A DNA stretch of 64,000 bases, from contig NZ_LT706987.1 in the NCBI RefSeq assembly GCF_900155655.1, positions 308,729-372,728 on the forward strand. Direction: 5' to 3'. The notes under the pieces were generated by a model. The model did not search any database and was not told the origin of the DNA. It worked only from the letters and a program-made list of their open reading frames with translations. This document shows, piece after piece, positions 17,903 to 27,304 of the stretch (positions are counted from its first letter, which is position 1; each line of letters begins with the position of its first letter). The translations under genes and the position numbers were made by a program. The stretch comes from Prevotella ihumii. GTDB taxonomy: Bacteria; Bacteroidota; Bacteroidia; Bacteroidales; Bacteroidaceae.

Positions 17903-18949
17903 ATGGAAATCCAGCAGACTGAGCGCTATGCTATCGACCTTTTGCGTTGTGTATTGATGGTGTTTATCGTCACCATTCACACCAATTTGGTTGTAGATTT
18001 GCATTTAGACAATACATCTTACGGACAGGCATACGCTTACCTATCAGAGCTTTTATGGTTGTCCAATTCGCTTTTCTTTACCATCTCTGGCTATCTTTAT
18101 TTTAAAGGTTCTACCTTCAATCTTGATACTTATATCGACAAAACGAAGCGTAGAATACGCTCATTAGTGCTACCTTATTTTCTTTGGAATACCATCATTT
18201 GGGGACTATATAGCGTAGGAGCGTGCTTTGTTCCTTCACTTTCTAACGATATTATCAAGCCCATTGGTAGTGCAAATCTCGTAGATGTATTTCACGTTTA
18301 TTTTGCTACTTATGGCGAAGGGTTGGCGTCAATGCCTATTAATGGGCCATTTTGGTTTCTTCGCAATCTTATTTTCTTGTCGCTTCTTACCCCTCTTTTC
18401 TATCTGTTGTTTAGAGGGCATCGGTTCACATTCCTTGTTCTTCCCCTTGTGTGCTTTATTCCTATGCCGTCTGCTCCATTAGCCTCTATTATCTTTTTTG
18501 GCTTGGGTTGCTATGTTGGGATTTGGTCTGTTGATGTTATGAAATTAACGTCTAAGGTTCGTTATGCCCTTGTGACCTATTTGTTTACTCTTGCTTTGCC
18601 TTATTTGTTCACTATTCCTGAGCAATATGCTATGCTATTGGGCTGCTTTAAACATTGTGCTGCTTTTGTTATTGCATTGTGGCTTGCAGAACATTATCTT
18701 GCAGCAAAGCGTTACATCCCTAATACTTTGTTCCACAAATCACTATTTTTTATCTTTGCTTTTCACGGCTTTGTAGCTCGTTTTCTTACCAAGTCTTCAG
18801 CGTTATTGATAACGAAATACCCCGAAATACCCCCAGCTTTGCTCCATTTTGTGAACGTCGTTTTAAGTATTTTGGTTTGCATTTTACTTTATAAAACATT
18901 GCAGAAACTCTCGCCTAAACTCTGCAAAGTGCTTGGCTCACGTGCATAG
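17903..18949 (+). CDS. Acyltransferase 3 family membrane protein
   Basis: 348-residue polytopic protein of the acyltransferase-3 (OatA/WecH) family, which transfers acyl groups to cell-surface glycans. It begins MEIQQTERYAIDLLRCVLMV; the RYAIDLLR motif and the following VTIHTN (the family's catalytic His region) are typical. About ten membrane segments are visible. The upstream frame to 17813 is rejected because it would begin inside a terminator. The acceptor cannot be told from sequence. It is convergent with a second member of the family at 19022. Confidence 0.82.
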   Translation: MEIQQTERYAIDLLRCVLMVFIVTIHTNLVVDLHLDNTSYGQAYAYLSELLWLSNSLFFTISGYLYFKGSTFNLDTYIDKTKRRIRSLVLPYFLWNTIIWGLYSVGACFVPSLSNDIIKPIGSANLVDVFHVYFATYGEGLASMPINGPFWFLRNLIFLSLLTPLFYLLFRGHRFTFLVLPLVCFIPMPSAPLASIIFFGLGCYVGIWSVDVMKLTSKVRYALVTYLFTLALPYLFTIPEQYAMLLGCFKHCAAFVIALWLAEHYLAAKRYIPNTLFHKSLFFIFAFHGFVARFLTKSSALLITKYPEIPPALLHFVNVVLSILVCILLYKTLQKLSPKLCKVLGSRA

Positions 18950-19021
18950 TGGAATGGGGTTCACATGTAGCGTGGAAAAAGAAATATGTAATACAGCGAA
19001 ACTTATAAACCAACGTTTATT

Positions 19022-20062
19022 TCACGATTGTTGAAATTTTGGGGCAAAAAACCTCCTCCAAATAGCCTTTCTTATGCTATCAATGGGGTACGTGATGAGG
19101 CATATAGCAAGCACTAACCCCACAATATAAGCAATGGAGGTAATACCTGATGAAGCGAAAAAAATACGTTTTACCGTTGGGAAAAAGTAATATTGGTACA
19201 TCAAATTATTATCGTGGAGCAAGTAGACAGCAAAAGACAAGCCCCCAAGTATATTGATAAACTTGCTTTGCACGCTAACTTTTACAAATGTAAGCAAGAA
19301 TAAAACGCTAAGTGCAATGGTAAATGGAGATGCATAACTTATGAGTTGACAAGCTTTGTCCAATTGCTTGTTAAGTGTAAACATGGTTACTCCGCCTGCA
19401 ACTAATGCTACCAATGCGCCTAAAATAATAAGTGTATGCTTTGTTGTCAGCTTGTTATAACATTCTGGATAAAGCCGTAAATAGCGTGCCAATAGATAGA
19501 TGCCAATAAAAGAAAGCGGCGAAGCACCATTGTCATAGAATGGTAGTTGAACTATCCAACCATAATAAAAACTAAGCAGATAAAAGCCTATCAGCGTATT
19601 GCGAAATGTTTTGCGGTCAACATTCTCAACAAAGATATTAAGAACAGGCGAAAGAAACATTAACACAAGATAAGCTGCTACAAACCAATAACCATCTAAA
19701 GCTACTAAATGAGCTGTGTAGCGAAAAGAAAAAATTACGGTAGGAATGCAAGCGAGCGTTACCCCGTATGTTAAAATGAGATAGAAAAACACTTGAAACC
19801 AAAGGCTTGCTAATTTCTTGAACGAAAAAAGGATGCCATACCAACCTGATATAAGAACAAAGATGTTGACACAACAGCAAGTGAAAGTTTTTACCAATGC
19901 ATAGCTATATATCTGCCAGTCTGAGAACAACGTTACATCAGTAGCCTCTGAAGCCAAAGACAAAAAGTCGCAATGGTAAACCACCACCATAAGGGCAGCA
20001 ATAAATCGCAATAACTCAAGGTTAGAATTGCGCATTAGTAGTTTGTCCTTTGTGGTCTGCAT
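19022..20062 (-). CDS. Acyltransferase 3 family membrane protein
   Basis: 346 residues. The N-terminus reads RNSNLELLRFIAALMVVVYHCD, the family hallmark with the conserved His, and about ten hydrophobic segments follow. The start overlaps the stop of the MlaF-like ATPase gene by one base (TAATG on the reverse strand), so it is translated from the transporter message. This coupling is unusual and may mean that the acylated product is linked to the lipid-transport system. The substrate is unknown. Confidence 0.82.
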   Translation of the reverse strand: MQTTKDKLLMRNSNLELLRFIAALMVVVYHCDFLSLASEATDVTLFSDWQIYSYALVKTFTCCCVNIFVLISGWYGILFSFKKLASLWFQVFFYLILTYGVTLACIPTVIFSFRYTAHLVALDGYWFVAAYLVLMFLSPVLNIFVENVDRKTFRNTLIGFYLLSFYYGWIVQLPFYDNGASPLSFIGIYLLARYLRLYPECYNKLTTKHTLIILGALVALVAGGVTMFTLNKQLDKACQLISYASPFTIALSVLFLLTFVKVSVQSKFINILGGLSFAVYLLHDNNLMYQYYFFPTVKRIFFASSGITSIAYIVGLVLAICLITYPIDSIRKAIWRRFFAPKFQQS

Positions 20063-20835
20063 TATGCTTTCCTTTCCTCTTCCAATTCCACTTCTTTCAC
20101 CTTTTTAAACAAGTCTGAAGCAAAGACAAGGTCGTTTAGCTTTTTGTTCTTTGCAGAAATTACCGTATCTTTCGTACCTTGCCATTCCTTCTTACCATCA
20201 GCAATAAAGATGATATTTTCACCTATGCCCATCACCGAGTTCATATCGTGGGTATTGATGATGGTTGTCATATTGTATTCGCGTGTAATTTCTGTTATCA
20301 GTTGGTCTATCACTAACGATGTTTTAGGGTCAAGACCAGAGTTTGGTTCGTCGCAAAACAAGTACTTAGGGTTCATCACTATGGCTCTTGCTATTGCCAC
20401 TCGCTTCTGCATACCACCTGATATTTCACCAGGGAACTTTGCTTCTGCGCTCGTAAGATTTACACGGTCAAGACATTTTTGTGCCTGTTTGTCGCGCTCT
20501 TTGGCTGTCATATCCGAGAACATATCTAACGGAAAACGCACATTCTCAAATACTGTTTGCGAGTCGAACAATGCAGATCCTTGGAATATCATACCCATTT
20601 CACGGCGCATCAAGATTTTCTCACGCTTGGTCATTGTTACAATGTTGCGACCATCGTACAGCACTTCGCCCTTTGTAGGGTCAAGCAGTCCCACGAGGTT
20701 TTGCATCAATACCGTCTTTCCCGCACCACTCTGTCCGATGATAAGATTGGTTTTTCCGTCCTCAAACACCGTGTTGATGTCGTGAAGCACTTCCTTTTCG
20801 CCAAACGATTTATAGAGATGTTTTATTTCAATCAT
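20062..20835 (-). CDS. ABC transporter ATP-binding protein, MlaF-like
   Basis: ATPase of a Mla-type phospholipid/lipid transporter, cytoplasmic face of the inner membrane. The 257 residues have Walker A (GQSGAGKTVLMQN), signature EISGGMQKRVAIAR, Walker B (YLFCDEPNSGLDP) and the switch His (NTHDMNSV). The ISGGM signature is characteristic of the MlaF/Ttg2A group. It is 8 bp after the permease gene. No MlaD (MCE) gene lies next to it. Confidence 0.87.
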   Translation of the reverse strand: MIEIKHLYKSFGEKEVLHDINTVFEDGKTNLIIGQSGAGKTVLMQNLVGLLDPTKGEVLYDGRNIVTMTKREKILMRREMGMIFQGSALFDSQTVFENVRFPLDMFSDMTAKERDKQAQKCLDRVNLTSAEAKFPGEISGGMQKRVAIARAIVMNPKYLFCDEPNSGLDPKTSLVIDQLITEITREYNMTTIINTHDMNSVMGIGENIIFIADGKKEWQGTKDTVISAKNKKLNDLVFASDLFKKVKEVELEEERKA

Positions 20836-20843
20836 AATGTTTT

Positions 20844-21590
20844 TTAGCTGAGAAGTTGGGTTAAGAACACGTCACTGAAAAGGATTAGCACGCTGGAACT
20901 TACCACTGCATCGGTAGAAGCCTTACCAACGTTTACCGAACCTCCTTTTACAGTGTAGCCAAAGTAAGATGCCACGCTCGAAATGATGAACGCAAAGAAC
21001 AAACTCTTCAATATGCTCATGTACATAAACCACGGATTGAACGAGTGCTGAATACCTGCTGTAAGGTCGGTAGGTGTAATAATGTGGGCAAAATATGCAG
21101 TGGCGTAAGCTCCTACCATACCCATTGCAGCTGAGAAAATAACGAGGAAGGGCATAATGGTTATCAGTCCTGCAATCTTGGGCAAGATAAGATAGCTGGC
21201 TGAGTTGATACCCATAATTTCTAAAGCATCAATTTGTTGGGTTACACGCATTGTTCCCAACTCGGAAGCAATGTTCGAACCCACCTTTCCCGACAAGATG
21301 AGACACATAATGCTGGACGAAAACTCGAGCAGCATAATCTCTCTTGTTACGTATCCCGACACCCAATGTGGCATCCAAGGGCTTTGCACGTTAAGTTTTA
21401 TCTGAATACAAATCACTGCTCCGATGAAGAACGATATGAGCAAGACAATGCCAATAGAGTCGACACCCAACTGCGACATCTCTGTTACATAGCGTTTTAG
21501 AAACATTCTGAAACGTTCAGGACGGCTAAAGGTTCGACCCATAAGAAGCAAATACTTGCCAAAAGCTGTGAGCCATTTTGTTATAAGCAT
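20844..21590 (-). CDS. ABC transporter permease, MlaE-like
   Basis: Inner-membrane permease of the MlaE family, 248 residues from the ATG at 21588-21590. A longer frame opens with TTG at 21617 but would overlap the promoter. Visible marks are VDSIGIVLLISFFIGAVI, the LEIMGINSASYLILPKI segment (the family's EALD/conserved-loop region reads IDALEIMGI) and five or so membrane segments. It pairs with the downstream MlaF-like ATPase. Confidence 0.87.
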   Translation of the reverse strand: MLITKWLTAFGKYLLLMGRTFSRPERFRMFLKRYVTEMSQLGVDSIGIVLLISFFIGAVICIQIKLNVQSPWMPHWVSGYVTREIMLLEFSSSIMCLILSGKVGSNIASELGTMRVTQQIDALEIMGINSASYLILPKIAGLITIMPFLVIFSAAMGMVGAYATAYFAHIITPTDLTAGIQHSFNPWFMYMSILKSLFFAFIISSVASYFGYTVKGGSVNVGKASTDAVVSSSVLILFSDVFLTQLLS

Positions 21591-21614
21591 AATTGTTGTT
21601 TGTGAATACGAGTA

Positions 21615-21622
21615 CAAAAGTA
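21615..21622 (-). promoter_or_regulatory. Promoter of the mlaE-mlaF-acyltransferase unit, -7 element
   Basis: The reverse strand reads TACTTTTG, 25 bp before the ATG at 21590. Confidence 0.6.
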
Positions 21623-21696
21623 ATTAAAATCAAATAAAATACTGCAATATATTCAAGAGTTTTAGCATATAACAAGGTTATTAGCGTTTATTTTAC

Positions 21697-21705
21697 TACT
21701 TTTGC
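21697..21705 (+). promoter_or_regulatory. Probable lptB promoter, -7 element
   Basis: TACTTTTGC, 275 bp before the lptB ATG. If used, the whole GTCGGACAA repeat array lies in the 5' leader of the lptB message. Confidence 0.55.
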
Positions 21706-21761
21706 ATCGGAAACTAAAGGTATGCTATGCTTTCTGTTTGGGCGGATAGGTTAAAAGTTTG

Positions 21762-21915
21762 GTCGGACAAGTCGGACGAGTCGGACGAGTCTGACAAAAC
21801 TAAAGGACGGGTCTGACAAAACTAAAGGGCTGGTCTGACAAAACTAAAGGACGAGTCTGACAAAACTAAAGGACGAGTCTGATAAAACTAAAGGGTTGGT
21901 CTGACAAAGCTAAAG
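21762..21915 (+). repeat. 9-bp plus 22-bp tandem repeat array in the lptB leader
   Basis: Three 9-bp units (GTCGGACAA, then two GTCGGACGA) run without a break into six 22-bp units (the last one partial) that begin GTCTGACAAAACTAAAGG. The longer unit looks like the 9-mer plus a 13-bp extension. Related repeats are at 12681-12717, 35929-35982 and 41258-41338. Confidence 0.85.
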
Positions 21916-21979
21916 AAAGAAGCTTACTGCTTAAAGAGAGCGCAAAGCATAGTATTTCTTAAAACAAAACGCAACAAAA

Positions 21980-22822
21980 ATGGCTGAAACAGATAATATT
22001 ATAGTACGTCCAGAGGAAGAAAAAAGCAGCCTTCTGCGCACCGAAGGATTGGTAAAGCGATATGGCAAACGCACCGTGGCTAATGGTGTGAGCATCAATG
22101 TGCGACAAGGCGAAATCGTTGGACTATTAGGTCCGAATGGTGCAGGTAAAACCACATCGTTCTATATGACCACAGGGCTTGTTATCCCAAACGAAGGTCA
22201 CGTTTATATAGACGATGAGGAGATAACCAATTACCCCGTGTACAAGCGTGCCAAAGCTGGCATTGGCTATCTTCCACAGGAAGCAAGCGTGTTCCGCAAA
22301 ATGAGTGTGGAAGACAATATTATGAGCGTACTCGAAATGACAAAACTCACTAAGGAGCAGCGACTTGAAAAGATGGAAGGCCTCATTCGAGAGTTTAGAT
22401 TGGAAAAGGTACGCAAGAACCTTGGCGACCGCCTGTCGGGAGGTGAGCGACGTCGTTGCGAGATAGCGCGTTGTTTGGCTATCGACCCCAAATTTATTAT
22501 GCTTGATGAGCCTTTTGCAGGTGTCGACCCTATTGCTGTGGAAGATATTCAGCACATTGTGTGGCGTTTGAAGTTCCGCAACATTGGTATTCTCATCACC
22601 GACCATAATGTACACGAAACTCTCAACATTACCGACCGTGCCTACCTGCTCTTTGAAGGGCGCATACTTTTTAAGGGTACGCCTGAAGAATTGGCACAAA
22701 ACAAGGTGGTAAAAGAGAAGTATCTCGGTACCGACTTTGTGCTTCAGAAGAAAGACTTCCAATTGTTGGATGAGCGCAAACGTGCCAAGGAAGCAGAAGC
22801 AGAGCAAGAAATGCAACTTTAA
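21980..22822 (+). CDS. lptB: LPS export ABC transporter ATP-binding protein LptB
   Basis: ATPase of the LptB2FG complex that extracts LPS from the inner membrane. The 280 residues have Walker A ([13 protein letters not shown]), the Q-loop in [12 protein letters not shown] (the YLPQE..VFR signature is specific to LptB), [14 protein letters not shown] and [17 protein letters not shown]-terminal (about 18) and C-terminal (about 25, acidic, [11 protein letters not shown]) extensions go beyond the core. lptFG are not nearby. Confidence 0.94.
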   Translation: MAETDNIIVRPEEEKSSLLRTEGLVKRYGKRTVANGVSINVRQGEIVGLLGPNGAGKTTSFYMTTGLVIPNEGHVYIDDEEITNYPVYKRAKAGIGYLPQEASVFRKMSVEDNIMSVLEMTKLTKEQRLEKMEGLIREFRLEKVRKNLGDRLSGGERRRCEIARCLAIDPKFIMLDEPFAGVDPIAVEDIQHIVWRLKFRNIGILITDHNVHETLNITDRAYLLFEGRILFKGTPEELAQNKVVKEKYLGTDFVLQKKDFQLLDERKRAKEAEAEQEMQL

Positions 22823-22905
22823 AATAAGGTAGGGTATAGCGTTTTGATGGCTTTCGTAAATCATTGAACCATAGAAGAATAAATAGAATATAATTTGAAT
22901 ACGAC

Positions 22906-22942
22906 AAGAGCGTGCATCACAAAAAGGGTGCACGCTCTTTTT
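22906..22942 (+). terminator. Rho-independent terminator after lptB
   Basis: An 11-bp stem AAGAGCGTGCA / TGCACGCTCTT, 12-nt loop, then TTT. Confidence 0.85.
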
Positions 22943-23060
22943 GGTTTCTTCATATTTTAACAATAATTCCAATATTATTTGATATTAAAATATTATCTTT
23001 GGCAATAGTTTAGTTAAAAATAGGATAAAATAATAATAATAAATAGATTTCTTAAAAAAT

Positions 23061-24608
23061 ATGGCAATATTAATATCAATTATTCCCATCGTCTTACTAT
23101 TTGTATTGATGTTAGGATTTAAAATGGCAGGACATAAGAGTGCCTTTCTTACGCTTGTTGTTACCATAGTTTTAGCTTTGTTCGTAGCTCCCCAAATGGG
23201 CTTTACACCTAATGATTTTACCTCCGTTGGAGTGGGGTGGGCTGTGGTAGAAGGTGTGCTAAAAGCAGTTTTCCCTATTCTTATCATCATCTTGATGGCG
23301 ATTTTTAGCTACAATGTGTTAGTAGAAAGCAAAGAAATAGAGGTGATAAAAAATCAGTTTACCTCCTTTTCCGATGATGATGGCATCACCGTTCTTATGC
23401 TTGTATGGGGCTTTGGTGGACTTTTAGAGGGTATGGCAGGCTTCGGAACAGCTGTAGCCATTCCTGCTGCTATCCTCATTTCGTTAGGTTATAAGCCTGT
23501 GTTCTCTGCCCTTGTTTCGCTCATTGCCAACACTGTGCCTACGGGCTTTGGTGCTGTGGGTGTGCCTATCATTACGTTGTGCAACGAGGTTGCGCCTACT
23601 GGGGCAGCCACACCCGAACTAATCCACACCGTAGCTGGCAATTGCGTCTTGCAGCTATCACCCTTGTTCATCATTTTGCCTTTCATTATTCTCACATTGA
23701 CCAATCACGACAAGAAAGCCATTCTACGCAATGCACTGTTGTCGTTATGGGTAGGCGGTATATCGCTTGCAGCCCAATATGCGGTGGCTGTATTTTGGGG
23801 AGCAGAAACGCCAGCCATTATCGGAAGTATAGCTGCCATCGTGGCTATTTTGGCTTATAGCAAACTCTTTGCACCTAAGAAGAATACGGACAATATGAAG
23901 CGATACACCGCTGCCGAAACCTTCCGTGCGTGGAGTGTTTACCTCTTCATTTTGCTCTTTATTCTCGTATCTGGTCCGTTGTGTCCACCTGTCAATAGCT
24001 TCCTCAAGTCGCATCTTGTCAGTCACGTGGCTTTACCTATCTATGCTGATGGACACACGTTCAATTTTGGTTGGATAGGCAATGCGGGATTGATGTTGCT
24101 TTTGGGGACAACCATTGGTGGACTAATTCAAGGTTTAAGCCTCCGTCAGCTTGTTGTTATTCTTGCCCGTACAGCGGTAAATCTGAAGAAAACAGTCATT
24201 ACTATCATTAGTCTTGTATCGTTGGCATCGGTAATGAACTATGCAGGAATGATACTTGTCATTGCTTCGGCATTGGCTTTCATCACGGGGCAACTTTACC
24301 CACTTTTTGCGCCACTCATTGGTGCGATAGGCACATTCGTTACGGGTAGCGATACATCGTCTAATATCTTGTTTGCTAAGCTTCAAGCCAATGTGGCGCA
24401 CCAACTGAACTATAGCGACCCCAACTGGCTTGTGGCTTCTAATACCACAGGTGCTACGGGCGGCAAAATGATTTCGCCACAGAGTATAGCCATTGCCACA
24501 GCGGCTTGCAATATGCAGGGCAGAGATGGCGAAATACTTCGTGCAGCCTTGCCTTACGCTGTAGGTTATATCCTCATCGGTGGACTTATGGTGCTGTTGG
24601 CTGTGTAA
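23061..24608 (+). CDS. lldP: L-lactate permease (LctP/LldP family)
   Basis: Lactate:proton symporter of the inner membrane. The 515 residues form about 12-14 hydrophobic segments, with the family features EGMAGFGTAVAIPAAILISL and GTFVTGSDTSSNILFAKLQ and the C-terminal TGATGGKMISPQSIAIA. Length is slightly short of the 530-560 usual for the family but appears complete. No lactate-oxidation genes are adjacent. The symbol is by family; glycolate or other 2-hydroxy acids are possible substrates. Confidence 0.88.
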   Translation: MAILISIIPIVLLFVLMLGFKMAGHKSAFLTLVVTIVLALFVAPQMGFTPNDFTSVGVGWAVVEGVLKAVFPILIIILMAIFSYNVLVESKEIEVIKNQFTSFSDDDGITVLMLVWGFGGLLEGMAGFGTAVAIPAAILISLGYKPVFSALVSLIANTVPTGFGAVGVPIITLCNEVAPTGAATPELIHTVAGNCVLQLSPLFIILPFIILTLTNHDKKAILRNALLSLWVGGISLAAQYAVAVFWGAETPAIIGSIAAIVAILAYSKLFAPKKNTDNMKRYTAAETFRAWSVYLFILLFILVSGPLCPPVNSFLKSHLVSHVALPIYADGHTFNFGWIGNAGLMLLLGTTIGGLIQGLSLRQLVVILARTAVNLKKTVITIISLVSLASVMNYAGMILVIASALAFITGQLYPLFAPLIGAIGTFVTGSDTSSNILFAKLQANVAHQLNYSDPNWLVASNTTGATGGKMISPQSIAIATAACNMQGRDGEILRAALPYAVGYILIGGLMVLLAV

Positions 24609-24774
24609 GCAGTCTAAAAAGCGTGCAACCTATTTTTGCGTGTAATATACTTGTTAGGTTCTTCGCTGAGTTTGGTGAATGTTTCGGTTTTATCACATAG
24701 ATGGGCTAAATGTTAAATCCCATTTCTCACGATATGTTTTTGGCATACTGTTTGCCGTGTTATGGAAACAAAAA

Positions 24775-24808
24775 AAGCGAGCAAATAGTTGGCTCTATTT
24801 GCTCGCTT
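24775..24808 (-). terminator. Rho-independent terminator after relA/spoT
   Basis: A perfect 14-bp stem (AAGCGAGCAAATAG / CTATTTGCTCGCTT) with a 6-nt loop. The T-run lies on the reverse strand, so it serves the relA/spoT transcript that ends at 24830. Confidence 0.9.
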
Positions 24809-24829
24809 GTATGGTGGAGGTAGTCTGTT

Positions 24830-27133
24830 TTATATTATTTCTTGCACACTTTGTACACCCTCTATCTGTTTTAGGCTGTTCATTATCATACTCACATCTT
24901 CTCTGTCGTGTACGCCTATTTCTATTCTTCCCTCGCAGATACCATTATTGCTCGATAGTGCAACCTTGTGAATATTGATACCCAATTGGTCGGAAATAAC
25001 GTTTGCCACATCACGCAACATACCTTGGCGGTCGATGCTTCGAATGGCGATGGTGGCATCAAAGAACAATGTTTTGTGCATATCCCATTTGGCATCTACA
25101 ATACGTGGACCGAAGCTGGCTTTCAGACGAGTAGCAACAGGGCACGCACGCTTGTGTATCTCTATGTGACCATTGTTGTCGATGTAGCCTAATGCGTCAT
25201 CACCTGGGATAGGGTGGCAGCAGTGAGGAATGATGTATCGTGATATGTTGTCCTCGTTGATGTAGATAGGTTTCTTCTTGTTGAAGTCTTTGCCCACAAC
25301 TATCAGTCCGCCTTCCACTTTAAGTCCTTTGGAGGTAGGTGTTGTTTGCGCTTCTTCGTTGGTTTTGGTCTTGAGGAAAGGCACGTACTTGCGCCAACTT
25401 GAGGTGTTGGTTTCTTTCTTTTGCTTGTTCTTACCTGTCAATTCGTCAAGGTCGGGTTCGCCCAAAATAATGCTTTTGTTGCCAATAGCCACAAACAATT
25501 CGCTGTGTTTGTTGGTGTTGTGTAGGTCGCAAAGTTTGTCAAGCACCGAGGTGGTCATCTCAAAGTTGTGCGCTATGAGCCATTTCTTCAACATCTCTTC
25601 ACCACTCTTTTGCACTTCACGATTTTCGCGGCGTAGTATGGCAAGCACTTTGCCCTTTGCCTTGGCTGTAGAAACAAAGTTTATCCACGTAGGTTCTACA
25701 CGTTGTGCCTTAGAAGTGAGGATTTCCACTTGGTCGCCGCTTTGCAGTTTGTAGCTTAGCGGTACAAGTTTGTGGTTCACCTTTGCACCTATGCAGTGGC
25801 TACCTAAGAAGGTGTGAATTTGGAAAGCAAAGTCTAAGGCTGTACACCCTGCAGGCATCATTTTTATTTCGCCCTTTGGTGTAAAGATAAATATCTCTGA
25901 TGCAAACAGGTTAAGCTTAATGGCATCGAGGAAATCCATAGCATCGGGCTGTGGGTCGTCGAGTATTTCTTTGATGGTTTGTAACCAGTCGTTCAGTTCG
26001 TCTTCTTCCTCTGTTACCTCTTCGCCCTCTTTGTATTTCCAATGAGCTGCAAATCCTTGCTCGGCTATTTCGTCCATACGGCGTGAACGGATTTGTATTT
26101 CAATCCACTGACCCAATTTCGACATCATTGTAACGTGCAAAGCTTGGTAGCCATTGGCTTTGGGGTGGTTCACCCAATCGCGAAGTCGGTCGGGGTGACT
26201 CTTATACAACTTGTTGATAGCAACATAGATTTGGAAGCACTCGTTGGCTTCTTCCTCCTTGCTCTTTGGGTCGTAGATAATTCTTACGGCAAGTATATCG
26301 TAGATTTCTTCGAAAGGTACGTGCTTGTTTTGCATCTTATTCCAAATAGAATAAGGGCTCTTTATGCGGGCTTTGATTTCATATTTTAAGCCCATTTTGT
26401 CGAGTGCTTCACGTATAGGAGCTGTGAATGATTCGAAAAGGAAGTCGCGTTTTTCTTGGGTTGAGGCTATCTTGTTTTCGATAGCTTTATATGCGTCAGG
26501 GTGTTCGTATCGGAAGCTAAGGTCTTCAAGTTCGGTCTTTATCTTGTTCAAACCCAATCGATTGGCCAATGGAGCATAGATGTAAAGTGTTTCTCCTGCT
26601 ATCTTATATTGCTTGTTGGCAGGCTGCGAAGCAAGTGTACGCATATTGTGGAGGCGGTCGCATATCTTGATAAGGATTACACGAATGTCGTCGCTCATCG
26701 TGAGAAGTAGCTTTTTGAAGTTCTCAGCTTGTGCTGAGGCCTTGTCACCAAAGATACCTCCTGAGATTTTGGTCAATCCATCAACTATCATTGCTATCTT
26801 TGCGCCAAAGATATTTGCAATGTCTTCTACCGTATAATCGGTGTCTTCCACCACATCGTGCAATAGGGCAGCGCAAATACTTGTAGACCCTAAGCCTATT
26901 TCTTCGCAGGCTATTTGTGCTACAGATATAGGGTGAAGGATATAAGGCTCGCCCGATAAGCGGCGCACACCTTTATGTGCTTGCTTTGAAAAGTGATAGG
27001 CTTTTGTTATAATATCCACCTTTTTGCGGTGTGGCGATGCCAAATAGGTCTGTAAAAGGTGCTGGAAGGCTTCCTCTATGACTTGGTCTTCCTTTACCTC
27101 GTCTATGCTATTGTTTTTAATATCTTTCTCCAT
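24830..27133 (-). CDS. Bifunctional (p)ppGpp synthetase/hydrolase, RelA/SpoT family
   Basis: Makes and degrades the stringent-response alarmone. The 767 residues have an intact HD hydrolase domain (AALLHDVVEDTDY, residues about 88-100), the synthetase domain (KSPYSIWNKMQNK, EIYDILAVRIIY, EIQIRSRRMDEIAEQGFAAHWKYK), a TGS domain (IFTPKGEIKMMPAGCTALDFAFQIH) and a C-terminal ACT domain. The HDxxED motif indicates real hydrolase activity (Rel/SpoT type, not RelA). It is the last gene of the parA-parB-DUF5683-relA run. Confidence 0.95.
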   Translation of the reverse strand: MEKDIKNNSIDEVKEDQVIEEAFQHLLQTYLASPHRKKVDIITKAYHFSKQAHKGVRRLSGEPYILHPISVAQIACEEIGLGSTSICAALLHDVVEDTDYTVEDIANIFGAKIAMIVDGLTKISGGIFGDKASAQAENFKKLLLTMSDDIRVILIKICDRLHNMRTLASQPANKQYKIAGETLYIYAPLANRLGLNKIKTELEDLSFRYEHPDAYKAIENKIASTQEKRDFLFESFTAPIREALDKMGLKYEIKARIKSPYSIWNKMQNKHVPFEEIYDILAVRIIYDPKSKEEEANECFQIYVAINKLYKSHPDRLRDWVNHPKANGYQALHVTMMSKLGQWIEIQIRSRRMDEIAEQGFAAHWKYKEGEEVTEEEDELNDWLQTIKEILDDPQPDAMDFLDAIKLNLFASEIFIFTPKGEIKMMPAGCTALDFAFQIHTFLGSHCIGAKVNHKLVPLSYKLQSGDQVEILTSKAQRVEPTWINFVSTAKAKGKVLAILRRENREVQKSGEEMLKKWLIAHNFEMTTSVLDKLCDLHNTNKHSELFVAIGNKSIILGEPDLDELTGKNKQKKETNTSSWRKYVPFLKTKTNEEAQTTPTSKGLKVEGGLIVVGKDFNKKKPIYINEDNISRYIIPHCCHPIPGDDALGYIDNNGHIEIHKRACPVATRLKASFGPRIVDAKWDMHKTLFFDATIAIRSIDRQGMLRDVANVISDQLGINIHKVALSSNNGICEGRIEIGVHDREDVSMIMNSLKQIEGVQSVQEII

Positions 27134-27304
27134 AAGCGTGCCTCCATTCTATATAGTTAATGTAAAAAATGTTGTTTGGGTGTTGATAGCTTCATTAATA
27201 GACCTCAATAGTTTTTCCTTTATATTTTTATCGTTTGTTCTTTTTGGTTTTATTGTTTGTGTTTCTTTGTTTTATCGTTTATGCTTTCTTGTTTAAGGAA
27301 TGGA

